DNA from: Pantoea sp. A4 | GTDB taxonomy: Bacteria; Pseudomonadota; Gammaproteobacteria; Enterobacterales; Enterobacteriaceae | DNA: 64,000 nucleotides | NCBI RefSeq assembly: GCF_000295955.2 | Contig: NZ_ALXE01000045.1 | Coordinates: 62,001 to 126,000, forward strand | Direction: 5' to 3' | In this document: one piece after another, positions 19,237 through 28,869 of the stretch | How the letters are laid out: each line of letters begins with the position of its first letter | Numbering within the stretch: the stretch's first letter is position 1 | The notes under the pieces: generated by a model | What the model was told of the DNA's origin: nothing | What the model saw: only the letters and a program-made list of their open reading frames with translations | Databases searched by the model: none | Made by a program: the position numbers and the translations under genes

Positions 19237-19252
19237 CTTGAAAGGTTTCAGC
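19237..19252. promoter_or_regulatory. Cra (FruR) box at pykF
   Basis: CTTGAAAGGTTTCAGC reads GCTGAAACCTTTCAAG on the other strand, matching the Cra consensus half TGAAAC in a near-palindrome. Its position just after the predicted start site fits known repression of pykF by Cra when fructose-1-phosphate is low. Confidence 0.8.
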
Positions 19253-19454
19253 GCTAACGTGACAGCCAAATTAACGTCTTTTTATTGCGCAACAACGCCA
19301 TCGCGTTTTCCTATTCGCGCACAACTTCCTCTGCACGCGCTGACCTCATCTTCTATTCTTTATTCTGTACAAAAACAACAATCGCATTCTCACGTGTTGC
19401 ACCAGCAGCACGTCCCGACCTTTATCATTCATCACAACCTACAGATAACTCGTC

Positions 19455-20867
19455 ATGAAAAAGACTAAGATCGTTTGTACTATCGGCCCGAAAACTGAAT
19501 CTGAAGCAGTGCTGTCCCAACTATTGGACGCAGGCATGAACGTCATGCGTTTAAACTTCTCCCACGGTGACTACGCCGAACACGGTCAGCGCATCGCTAA
19601 CCTGCGAGCGGTACTCGCAAAAACCGGCCAGACTGCAGCGGTATTACTCGACACCAAAGGCCCAGAAATTCGCACCATTAAGCTGGAAGGCGGTAATGAC
19701 GTTGCGCTGAAAGCCGGTCAGACCTTTACCTTCACCACAGACCAGTCAGTTATCGGCAACAACGAGCGCGTAGCCGTGACTTACGCAGGCCTGACCCAGG
19801 ACCTGAAAGTAGGCAACACCGTGCTGGTTGATGACGGCCTGATTGGCATGGAAGTGACTGAAGTCAACAGCGATACCGTGGTGTGTAAAGTCCTGAACAA
19901 CGGTGACCTGGGCGAGAACAAAGGCGTTAACCTGCCAGGCGTTTCGATTCAGCTGCCTGCGCTGGCGGAAAAAGACAAGCGTGACCTGATTTTCGGTTGC
20001 GAACAGGGTGTAGATTTTGTTGCAGCCTCCTTTATTCGTAAGCGTTCAGATGTAGAAGAGATCCGTGAACACCTGAAGCAGCACGGTGGAGAGAAGATTC
20101 AGATCATCTCTAAAATTGAAAACCAGGAAGGCCTGAACAACTTCGACGAAATCCTCGAAGCATCAGACGGCATCATGGTCGCACGTGGCGACTTGGGCGT
20201 TGAAATCCCGGTTGAAGAAGTTATCTTTGCGCAGAAGATGATGATCCAGAAGTGCAACAAGGCGCGTAAAGTGGTTATCACTGCAACGCAGATGCTGGAC
20301 TCGATGATCAAAAACCCGCGCCCTACCCGTGCAGAAGCAGGCGACGTAGCTAACGCCATCCTCGATGGTACGGATGCCGTGATGCTGTCTGGTGAGAGTG
20401 CCAAAGGTAAATACCCACTGGAAGCAGTGACCATCATGGCGACCATCTGTGAGCGTACAGACCGCGTGATGCAGTCTCGTATCGACACACCACATGACAC
20501 CCACAAACTGCGTATCACTGAAGCGGTATGTCGTGGTGCGGTAGAAACGGCAGAAAAACTGGAAGCACCTCTGATTGTTGTTGCTACCGAAGCCGGTAAG
20601 TCAGCGAAATCGATCCGTAAGTATTTCCCGGATGCCGTTATCCTGGCATTGACCACCAATCCAACCACCGCGCGTCAGCTGATTCTGACCAAAGGTGTGG
20701 AAACTCGTCTGGTCTCTAAAATTGAATCAACCGATGACTTCTACCGTCTTGGTAAAGAAGCGGCACTGGAAAGTGGCTACGCTCAGCAGGGTGATATCGT
20801 GGTGATGGTTTCGGGCGCATTAGTTCCGAGCGGTACTACTAACACCGCTTCTGTACATCGTCTGTAA
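19455..20867 (+). CDS. pykF: Pyruvate kinase I
   Basis: This 470-residue enzyme transfers phosphate from PEP to ADP in the last step of glycolysis. The N-terminus [16 protein letters not shown], the substrate/K+ site region [11 protein letters not shown] and [11 protein letters not shown], the active-site signature around [16 protein letters not shown], and [12 protein letters not shown] are all present; the C-terminal allosteric domain binds fructose-1,6-bisphosphate in the type I enzyme. Length and termini match E. coli PykF. Confidence 0.99.
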   Translation: MKKTKIVCTIGPKTESEAVLSQLLDAGMNVMRLNFSHGDYAEHGQRIANLRAVLAKTGQTAAVLLDTKGPEIRTIKLEGGNDVALKAGQTFTFTTDQSVIGNNERVAVTYAGLTQDLKVGNTVLVDDGLIGMEVTEVNSDTVVCKVLNNGDLGENKGVNLPGVSIQLPALAEKDKRDLIFGCEQGVDFVAASFIRKRSDVEEIREHLKQHGGEKIQIISKIENQEGLNNFDEILEASDGIMVARGDLGVEIPVEEVIFAQKMMIQKCNKARKVVITATQMLDSMIKNPRPTRAEAGDVANAILDGTDAVMLSGESAKGKYPLEAVTIMATICERTDRVMQSRIDTPHDTHKLRITEAVCRGAVETAEKLEAPLIVVATEAGKSAKSIRKYFPDAVILALTTNPTTARQLILTKGVETRLVSKIESTDDFYRLGKEAALESGYAQQGDIVVMVSGALVPSGTTNTASVHRL

Positions 20868-20890
20868 GATATTTTTCATCCTATTTTAAA

Positions 20891-20915
20891 AAACGCCCTC
20901 TCTGGGCGTTTTTTT
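20891..20915 (+). terminator. pykF intrinsic terminator
   Basis: AAACGCCC and GGGCGTTT form a stem around a five-base loop, followed by a run of Ts, about 25 bases after the stop. Confidence 0.9.
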
Positions 20916-21096
20916 ATTCCTCAGCTAATACAAACTGGCAAAATTTCCAATCGAAAATAACTATTCAATTCGTCGAAAAATTAAGGTTAATCCGATTAAA
21001 ACTCTCTGTTTTCGCTAAATTTTTTTATCATCTTCTGTTCGACGCTGCTTCTTTGAGCGAACGATCAAGTTTAAGCAGGTTATTAGCAAAAATTTA

Positions 21097-21125
21097 TTCT
21101 CAACTCAAAAAGCTTTGTGTAATAC
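21097..21125 (+). promoter_or_regulatory. lpp promoter
   Basis: TTCTCA (21097-21102), a 17-base spacer and TAATAC (21120-21125) match the well-known lpp promoter. From here through the 5' leader the sequence is almost identical to E. coli (GAGATTAACTCAATCTAGAG), and a very AT-rich tract upstream could act as an UP element. Confidence 0.8.
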
Positions 21126-21167
21126 TTGTAACGCTACATGGAGATTAACTCAATCTAGAGGGTATAA

Positions 21168-21407
<240 letters not shown>

Positions 21408-21420
21408 GAGTACTGGTAAT

Positions 21421-21452
21421 AAAAATGGCACCTTCGTGGTGCCATTTTTTTT
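21421..21452. terminator. lpp terminator, probably bidirectional
   Basis: GGCACC-TTCGT-GGTGCC is extended by A/T pairs on both sides and ends in a T-run on the plus strand and also on the minus strand, so it can serve both lpp and ldtE. Confidence 0.9.
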
Positions 21453-21486
21453 GCCCTGGTTTTGGTGCCTCTTCGTAATCCCTGTT

Positions 21487-22410
21487 CTACTCCCCTGCAC
21501 TCACCAGCACAGGCATCCCAGAACGCCGTGTAATCGCTGCATCCGCCTGCGCCTTGTCAGTCCCACTGCTGTGAATAAAGTCCCTTAAATCGGCACTGAG
21601 CGCGATTGGCACCGTTTGTGGATCATCACTTTCATTACGTGACAGTGGCTGATGGACCTCCATGTAGCGCTTACCATCAGGCTCTACCGCATATTTGATG
21701 GGCTGATTGATGATTTGCACCCGCGTCCCGGCTGGAACGGCATGGAATAAGGCTTCAATATCTTGTGGCCGCAAGCGAATACAGCCGGAGCTGACACGCA
21801 TCCCGATACCAAAGTCCGCATTGGTGCCATGGATCAGATACTGCCCGCTGCCGTGCGCCAGCCGGAGTGCAAACAAGCCCATGGGGTTTTCTGGCCCGGC
21901 TGGCACGGTGCCCGGCAGCGTAATCCCCTGTTTCGCGTAGCGCTTGCGGATATTGGCCGTGGGGGTCCAGCTCGGGTTCGGAATTTTTTGTCGGATTTGC
22001 GTGACCATTACCGGGGTCGCGGCCCCAAGCTGGCCGATACCGATCGGATACACAATCACCCGATTTTCATCCGGGGGATAGTAATAGAGTCGCAACTCAG
22101 CAAGATTGATCACAATACCCTGGCGCGGCGTATCCGGGAGGAGCATCTGCAACGGCACAGTCAGTTGACTGCCCGCGCGCGGCAACCACGGGTCGGTGCC
22201 TGGATTCGCTTCCAGCATGCCCAGTAAGCCAATCTGATAGCGTGCAGCAATCGCCTCCAGCGGCTTTTTATCGTTAGGGACAGTGATTACGGTGTTCTCA
22301 CCGATTAAACGGCTATCTGGGGCTGGGAGACGGTATTCTGTGGCATTAACCGGTGCAGACAGAGACGCGGCGGCGAGCAGTGCACCAAAAAGTAAGCAAA
22401 CTGTTCTCAT
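21487..22410 (-). CDS. ldtE: L,D-transpeptidase LdtE (YnhG)
   Basis: This 307-residue periplasmic protein has a signal peptide (1-23, ending VNATE), a LysM-like domain (about 37-88, ITVPNDKKPLEAIAARYQIG) and a YkuD catalytic domain with HGTNADFGIGMRVSSGCIRL, catalytic Cys210. LdtE forms meso-DAP to meso-DAP (3-3) crosslinks in peptidoglycan. Position beside lpp is as in E. coli, although the protein is somewhat shorter than E. coli LdtE. Confidence 0.93.
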   Translation of the reverse strand: MRTVCLLFGALLAAASLSAPVNATEYRLPAPDSRLIGENTVITVPNDKKPLEAIAARYQIGLLGMLEANPGTDPWLPRAGSQLTVPLQMLLPDTPRQGIVINLAELRLYYYPPDENRVIVYPIGIGQLGAATPVMVTQIRQKIPNPSWTPTANIRKRYAKQGITLPGTVPAGPENPMGLFALRLAHGSGQYLIHGTNADFGIGMRVSSGCIRLRPQDIEALFHAVPAGTRVQIINQPIKYAVEPDGKRYMEVHQPLSRNESDDPQTVPIALSADLRDFIHSSGTDKAQADAAITRRSGMPVLVSAGE

Positions 22411-22426
22411 GGGATTATCCTGATGG

Positions 22427-22456
22427 GATAAAAAAAGACGCCGGATGGCGTCTTTT
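22427..22456 (-). terminator. suf operon terminator
   Basis: GACGCC-GGAT-GGCGTC is flanked by A-run and T-run. On the minus strand the stem is followed by seven Ts. It lies about 10 bases after the sufE stop. Confidence 0.9.
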
Positions 22457-22465
22457 GAGTGTAGC

Positions 22466-22882
22466 TTAGCTTAGCGTTTGTGCATGTTGGCGAATGGCAC
22501 GTATCATCGCCTCCAGGCCTTGCGATCGCGAGGGGGTAAGATGCTGAGTCAATGCCAGCTCTCCGAACCAGTGACGCACGTCCAGCGCGACGATATCGCG
22601 CGCGGTCAGATTCTGATACAGGCTAAAGACCACCGCAATCAAGCCCTTTACAATAGCGGCATCGCTATCACCGGCAAGGGCAATAGTGCCATCCGCTTGC
22701 GGGGTCATTTTGATCCACACCTGACTCTGGCAGCCAGAGATAACGTTCTCCGGCTGATGCAAATCGTCTGCCGCAGCAGGCAATTTCGCCCCCAGCTCGA
22801 TGATATAAAGGTACTTCTCTTCCCAGTTAGCGCAACGATTGAAGTTACGCACCAGCTTTTCTTTATCTGGCAAATTTGCCAT
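22466..22882 (-). CDS. sufE: Cysteine desulfuration protein SufE
   Basis: The ATG at 22882 gives [20 protein letters not shown] (138 residues), matching E. coli SufE; the eight-residue extension to 22906 would begin inside the sufS stop region. The active Cys51 is in [10 protein letters not shown]. SufE takes the persulfide from SufS Cys364 and passes sulfur to SufBCD. It is the last gene of the suf operon. Confidence 0.97.
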   Translation of the reverse strand: MANLPDKEKLVRNFNRCANWEEKYLYIIELGAKLPAAADDLHQPENVISGCQSQVWIKMTPQADGTIALAGDSDAAIVKGLIAVVFSLYQNLTARDIVALDVRHWFGELALTQHLTPSRSQGLEAMIRAIRQHAQTLS

Positions 22883-22902
22883 CACTGACTCCTGCTGTCT
22901 GC

Positions 22903-24122
<1,220 letters not shown>

Positions 24123-24126
<4 letters not shown>

Positions 24127-25403
24127 GCGTCGCCTCCAGGAAAGCGCTGTGCAATACGATCCAGGACCGCTTTACGCACGATGTCATTCTCAATCACTTC
24201 GGTCACTTCCGCAGCGAAGGCGTGAATAATCATCTGTTGTGCTGCATCCTGATCGATGCCGCGTGAGCGCAGATAGAACAGCTGTTCTTCATCGATACGA
24301 CCAATGGTAGCACCATGGCTACATTTCACATCATCCGCGTAGATCTCAAGCTGTGGCTTGGTATCCACTTCGGCCAGACGACCCAGCAACAGGTTGTTGT
24401 TAGTCATCTGTCCATCCGTCTTCAGCGCATGCTGTGCGACTTTAATGTGACCATTAAAGATCGAACGGCCTTTGTCGCGTGAGATGGTCTTATGCAGCTG
24501 GCGGCTCAGACAGTAGCCTTTATTGTGTTCAAGGTAGCTACGGGTATCCGCAACTTCCTGCCCCACAGGCAGTACCAGGCTGTTTAATGCCAGCTCAGTG
24601 TTTTCGCCGTTAAGCTGAACGCTGGTGTTGTGACGGCTCAGGCCCGCACCCAACAGGAAGCTGCTGGAGCTGACGTTTGCATCACGGCTAATCACGATGT
24701 CGTTATGGGCAAAGTGATAGCTGGCGCTGGTTTCAAAGGCCAGTTTGATGTGGTTAAGCCGCGCGTTATCGGCCACTTCGAAGGTGAAGCGTGCGCCGGT
24801 AAAGTGCGTCTCAGCCGTCAGGCTGACATAGTGCTCAATCACTTCCGCTTCAGCACTCTCTTCGAGTTGCAGGTGATGGCGGTGATGCACGGTATTCAGC
24901 GCATCGGCCTGACCACGGCTGATGTGAACCAGATACAGCGGACGCGCAGCGGATTTACCCCGCGCCAGGCTGATGGTGGTCACCTCTTCCGCCAGGCTTT
25001 CCGTCAGGTGCAGAAACACCTCCGGCTGGACGGGCGCAGGCAGTGGACGACGTTCAGCCGCACGGCTGTGCTGGATGGTGAACAGATCGGTATCCGCGCT
25101 GCTCAGTTCCGGCTGGAACTGGCCGTCAACAAACACCAGTCGCACTGCATCGATCGGCAGCGCCAGCGCATCAACCTGAGCGGCGCTCAAGGCTGCCTGT
25201 GCCTGCGGCAGAACGAACTGCTGCTCCAGCAGTGCATCCAGTGACGTATATTTCCAGTTTTCATGCTTACGGGTCGGTAAGCCTTCGCGCATCAGTTGCT
25301 GCCAGTGCTGCTGAGCCTGCAGCGAACGCGCGTCGCCACGGGATTCAAACAGGTGGTGCCACTGCTGCAGCGCTTTATCACTCCTGGTCGGTAAGCCAGC
25401 CAT
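24123..25403 (-). CDS. sufD: Fe-S cluster assembly scaffold protein SufD
   Basis: This 426-residue beta-helix protein is paralogous to SufB. Conserved stretches include [16 protein letters not shown] near the N-terminus and [21 protein letters not shown] near the C-terminus, containing the conserved histidine used in cluster assembly. The start [19 protein letters not shown] matches E. coli and overlaps the sufC 3' end by 26 bases. Confidence 0.98.
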
Positions 25404-26124
25404 AGCCTTGCTCCTCCAGTTGTTTCACCAGCGAGAAGTCACCAGACTTAACGATCTTGCCCTGATACAACACGTGTACGTGGTCAGGTTTGATGTAGTC
25501 CAGAATACGCTGGTAGTGCGTAACAATGATAAAGGCACGCTTACCGTCACGCAGGCTGTTAACGCCTTCAGAAACGGTTTTCAGGGCATCGATATCCAGA
25601 CCGGAGTCCGTTTCATCCAGGATGCACAGATCCGGCTCAAGTGCTGCCATCTGCAGGATGTCGTTACGTTTTTTCTCACCGCCGGAGAAGCCAACGTTAA
25701 CTGAGCGCGTCAGCAGGTCTTCTGGCATTTTCAGCAGGCGAATTTTATCTTCGATGAAGTCCTGGAACTCGAAGCGGTCCAGCTCATCCTGCTCACGGTG
25801 TTTACGTACCGCGTTAACCGCAGTTTGCAGGAAGAATTGGTTGCTGACGCCAGGAATTTCTACCGGATACTGGAACGCCATGAAGATGCCTTCGCCTGCG
25901 CGCTCTTCCGGGTCCATTTCCAGCAGATCTTTGTCTTTGAACGTGACGGAACCGCCGGTCACTTCGTAATCATCACGGCCCGCTAAGGTTGCTGACAGGG
26001 TACTTTTCCCTGAACCGTTAGGTCCCATGATGGCATGAACTTCACCTGGTTTGATCTCAAGATCGAGGCCACGCAGAATGGCTTTATCTTCAACGCTGAC
26101 CTGCAAATTTTTAATGCTTAACAT
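25378..26124 (-). CDS. sufC: Fe-S assembly ATPase SufC
   Basis: This 248-residue ABC-type ATPase has Walker A GPNGSGKST, signature GFSGGEKKRNDI and Walker B CILDETDSGLDID. It is soluble and forms the SufBC2D complex, where ATP hydrolysis exposes the cluster assembly site. Confidence 0.98.
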   Translation of the reverse strand: MLSIKNLQVSVEDKAILRGLDLEIKPGEVHAIMGPNGSGKSTLSATLAGRDDYEVTGGSVTFKDKDLLEMDPEERAGEGIFMAFQYPVEIPGVSNQFFLQTAVNAVRKHREQDELDRFEFQDFIEDKIRLLKMPEDLLTRSVNVGFSGGEKKRNDILQMAALEPDLCILDETDSGLDIDALKTVSEGVNSLRDGKRAFIIVTHYQRILDYIKPDHVHVLYQGKIVKSGDFSLVKQLEEQGYGWLTDQE

Positions 26125-26166
26125 ACTCTTTCCTTCACATTGCTTCCGGCATCACGTGTGATGGCA

Positions 26167-27660
26167 TCAGCCCACGCTGTGCTCAAGGCTGATGGCTAAC
26201 AGTTTTTGTGCTTCCACCGCGAACTCCAGTGGCAGCTCAGAGAATACATCCTTGCAGAAGCCGTTTACGATCATTGAGATCGCATCTTCTTCGCTGATGC
26301 CGCGTTGCAGACAGTAGAACATCTGATCTTCGCCGATACGCGAGGTGGTCGCCTCGTGCTCGAGCTGCGCTGAGTTGTTGCGCGTTTCCACGTACGGGAA
26401 GGTGTGCGCACCACAATCAGGGCCAATCAACATCGAGTCACACTGCGTGAAGTTACGCGCGTTAGTCGCTGTCGGCATGATCTTCACCAAACCACGGTAG
26501 GTATTCTCGCTTTTACCGGCGGAAATCCCTTTGGAGATGATGGTAGAACGGGTGTTTTTGCCGATGTGGATCATCTTGGTGCCGGTATCTGCCTGCTGGC
26601 GACCGCTGGTCAGCGCCACAGAGTAGAACTCACCAATCGAGTAATCACCTTTGAGGATGCAGCTTGGGTACTTCCAGGTAATGGCTGAACCGGTTTCAGA
26701 CTGGGTCCAGGACATTTTACTGTGGTCGCCTTCGCACAACGCACGCTTGGTCACGAAGTTCAGGATCCCGCCCTGACCTTCCCCGCCTGGGAACCAGTTC
26801 TGTACGGTGGAGTACTTCACTTCCGCATTTTTGTGAATGATGACCTCAACCACTGCCGCATGCAGCTGGTAGGTATCACGCACCGGCGCGGAACAGCCTT
26901 CGATGTAGCTCACGTAGCTGTCTTCGTCCGCCACCAGAATGGTGCGTTCGAACTGGCCTGTTTTGGCTGCATTGATACGGAAATAGGTAGACAGTTCCAT
27001 TGGGCAACGCACGCCTTTCGGGATGTACACGAAAGTGCCGTCTGAAGCCACGGCGGAGTTCAATGCCGCAAAGAAGTTGTCATTGTAGGAAACCACGGTG
27101 CCAAGGTATTTCTGCACCAGTTCCGGGTATTCGTGGATCGCTTCACCGAATGAGCAGAAGATAATGCCCTGCTCCGCCAGCTTGCCGCGATAGGTGGTTG
27201 AAACTGACACGGAGTCAAAGATGGCATCAACCGCCACTTCACGTCCTTCACGCGTCGGGACACCCAACTGATTGAATGCGTCTTCCACTTCCTGCGTCAG
27301 GAAGTCGCCAGAAGGCGTGCTGCCTGAAGACTGTTTTGCACCTGATTCCGAAGCACAGGTATCATCGCAGTTGCCGCAAGAAGGCGCGGAGTAATAGCTG
27401 TAATCTTGATAATCCAGCTTTTCATATTCCGCTTTAAGCCAGTGTGGCTCTTCCATTTCCAGCCAGGCATGGTAGGCCTTGAGGCGGAATTCAAGCATCC
27501 ACTCCGGCTCATTACGCTTAGCAGAAATGGCACGAACAACATCTTCATTGATGCCGTGCGCCAGCTCATCAGTTTGCAGGTTGGTGAAGAAGCCCTCTTT
27601 GTAGTTGAGCTTTCCATCCCACATTTGTACATCGTCAGATGCTTCGCTGTGTCGTGACAT
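26167..27660 (-). CDS. sufB: Fe-S cluster scaffold protein SufB
   Basis: This 497-residue protein is the core scaffold on which nascent clusters form. It carries the N-terminal CxxCxxxC motif (Cys95, Cys98, Cys102 in [11 protein letters not shown]), the beta-helix core and a C-terminal SufBD segment ([19 protein letters not shown]). It follows sufA by seven bases and is separated from sufC by about 40 bases. Confidence 0.98.
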   Translation of the reverse strand: MSRHSEASDDVQMWDGKLNYKEGFFTNLQTDELAHGINEDVVRAISAKRNEPEWMLEFRLKAYHAWLEMEEPHWLKAEYEKLDYQDYSYYSAPSCGNCDDTCASESGAKQSSGSTPSGDFLTQEVEDAFNQLGVPTREGREVAVDAIFDSVSVSTTYRGKLAEQGIIFCSFGEAIHEYPELVQKYLGTVVSYNDNFFAALNSAVASDGTFVYIPKGVRCPMELSTYFRINAAKTGQFERTILVADEDSYVSYIEGCSAPVRDTYQLHAAVVEVIIHKNAEVKYSTVQNWFPGGEGQGGILNFVTKRALCEGDHSKMSWTQSETGSAITWKYPSCILKGDYSIGEFYSVALTSGRQQADTGTKMIHIGKNTRSTIISKGISAGKSENTYRGLVKIMPTATNARNFTQCDSMLIGPDCGAHTFPYVETRNNSAQLEHEATTSRIGEDQMFYCLQRGISEEDAISMIVNGFCKDVFSELPLEFAVEAQKLLAISLEHSVG

Positions 27661-27667
27661 ATTTTAC

Positions 27668-28042
27668 TTACTCTACGCCAAAGCTCTCACCACACCCACA
27701 GGCATGTTGAGCTTTCGGGTTATTGAATTTAAAAATTTGGTTCAAACCTTCGCGGACGTAATCCACTTCAGTGCCATCCACGAAGGGCATTGCCTGAAGC
27801 GGGACATACAAAGATGCGCCAAAAAAAGTAAACTGCAGATCGTCATCAGCCGGGTTTTTCGCCAGTTCCATCACATAGCCAAAGCCTGCACAGCCGGACT
27901 GTTTAACGCCCAGATGTAAGCCTTTCACTTCGGGATCCTGCGCCACCAGATTGAGAATTTGTTTCGCTGCGGATTCGGTCAGCGTCAGCCCTTTCCAGAC
28001 GAAATCGTCAGGAGAAAACGTGGCTGCATTAACAGATGCCAT
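27668..28042 (-). CDS. sufA: A-type Fe-S carrier protein SufA
   Basis: This 124-residue HesB/IscA-family protein has the three conserved cysteines Cys51 (KQSGCAGFGY), Cys115 and Cys117 (ACGCGESF). It accepts clusters from SufBC2D and delivers them to apoproteins. It is the first gene of the suf operon, which is used under iron limitation and oxidative stress. Confidence 0.98.
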   Translation of the reverse strand: MASVNAATFSPDDFVWKGLTLTESAAKQILNLVAQDPEVKGLHLGVKQSGCAGFGYVMELAKNPADDDLQFTFFGASLYVPLQAMPFVDGTEVDYVREGLNQIFKFNNPKAQHACGCGESFGVE

Positions 28043-28084
28043 ATTGATACCTCATAAGTCCGGACCTTTTCAGGCTATCCCCCT

Positions 28085-28133
28085 ATGGTAGTGATCTGGA
28101 GGTTCACTTCAACCACTTGATTTGCAGGGATAA
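28085..28133 (-). promoter_or_regulatory. suf promoter with candidate IscR site
   Basis: On the minus strand, TTGAAG (28107-28112) and TACCAT (28085-28090) are spaced by 16 bases. Immediately upstream and overlapping the -35 is AACCACTTGATTTGCAGGGAT (from 28111), which keeps the CC-N13-GG frame of an IscR type 2 site but misses two inner consensus bases. Binding of apo-IscR here would fit the E. coli suf promoter. Confidence 0.4.
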
Positions 28134-28372
28134 TCATCTTGTGCTGTTTTTTATCGCTGCTTTATTAAGCATAGTCTCTCCCTGACGGAATGAACTTCAC
28201 GATTTTCAGCACACTAACCTGACGTAACTCACTCTTTTTTCACAAAAAATTACAATATCACTTTTTAAAAACGCTACGATTGATAGGTTACGCCTTTCTG
28301 TCATGTAGCGAAATTGTTATTACCGATTTTATTAACAGGCTAAGTAAATCAATAAAAAATCTTCGGGAGCAA

Positions 28373-28400
28373 TTGCAATCCCCTGCGGAATGAATATGAT
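28373..28400 (+). promoter_or_regulatory. Promoter of the Fur-boxed gene
   Basis: TTGCAA (28373-28378), a 16-base spacer and TATGAT (28395-28400). The predicted start near 28407 lies inside the Fur box. Confidence 0.65.
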
Positions 28401-28416
28401 AATTATTATCATTATC
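28398..28416. promoter_or_regulatory. Near-consensus Fur box
   Basis: GATAATTATTATCATTATC matches 17 of 19 positions of the Fur consensus GATAATGATAATCATTATC. It overlaps the -10 and predicted start of the downstream gene and ends 16 bases before its ATG, so iron-loaded Fur should repress it. Confidence 0.88.
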
Positions 28417-28432
28417 GCTCTAGGGTTGCCGT

Positions 28433-28837
28433 ATGTCGCTCTCCGTCTCCGCCTGGCTTCAACATAAAATCGACGAATATCAATTTTCGGTGCGCGATCT
28501 CACCGTCGATTTTTATATGTCTCAGGCAAAACTCAACCGGGATGACTGTACCATCCAGCAATTACGTCAGTTTAACGACACTTGCCTTGATATGGCGGAG
28601 ATCTGTCAACTCAATGGCGACGATCAAAGCTACCTGCATGCATTAGGCAAACTGCACCACCGGTTGGTGCAGGAGATGGGTAACAGCGATCGTGAACAAC
28701 TGTTCCGCATTCAGGCTTACCAACTGGCTCGCCTCTCCCTCACCCGCCTGTGCCATCAGCTAGCGCTCAGCGGCGAATGGGACAAAGCCACCGAGCTACA
28801 GAGCGATTTCGTCCGCCACGCGGGCTGGATATTCTAA
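28433..28837 (+). CDS. Unrecognised alpha-helical protein, predicted Fur-repressed
   Basis: This 134-residue protein has no signal peptide or membrane segment and is predicted almost wholly helical. Residues 45-110 look like two helix pairs of roughly tetratricopeptide type (SYLHALGKLHHRLVQEMG and ARLSLTRLCHQLALSGEW). It has three cysteines without a clear metal motif. I do not recognise the family and it is not E. coli FumD or MenI. The strong Fur box and the divergent suf operon point to a role in iron starvation; the exact role is unknown. The ribosome-binding site (TAGGG) is weak. Confidence 0.82.
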   Translation: MSLSVSAWLQHKIDEYQFSVRDLTVDFYMSQAKLNRDDCTIQQLRQFNDTCLDMAEICQLNGDDQSYLHALGKLHHRLVQEMGNSDREQLFRIQAYQLARLSLTRLCHQLALSGEWDKATELQSDFVRHAGWIF

Positions 28838-28869
28838 TCCAGCCACGTGTTTTCGTCGCCACAATTTTT

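Larger units (their letters stand above)
19120..19454. other. tRNA-Val to pykF intergenic region
   Basis: Besides the promoter and Cra box, it contains TTGCGCAATAAAATCCCA at 19140-19157, whose first 14 bases recur upstream of ppsA, and a second TTGCGCAA-type palindrome at about 19285. The leader is pyrimidine-rich near the end. No small gene is supported. Confidence 0.6.
28043..28432. other. Divergent regulatory region between sufA and the Fur-boxed gene
   Basis: About 390 bases hold the suf promoter on one side and the Fur-box promoter on the other. In between is AT-rich sequence (about 28200-28360) that could contain IHF or OxyR sites as in E. coli; I could not identify these by eye. E. 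coli has fumD and menI in this region; neither is present. Confidence 0.5.

Noticed and set aside
19054..19269. 71-residue minus-strand reading frame across tRNA-Val copy 3, ending DSNHRPPPCQGGALTN
   Set aside because: It is the antisense translation of a tRNA gene, a well-known spurious annotation; no ribosome-binding site or independent coding support.
24630..25244. 204-residue plus-strand frame antisense to sufD
   Set aside because: Shadow of the conserved sufD frame; no promoter, ribosome-binding site or domain.
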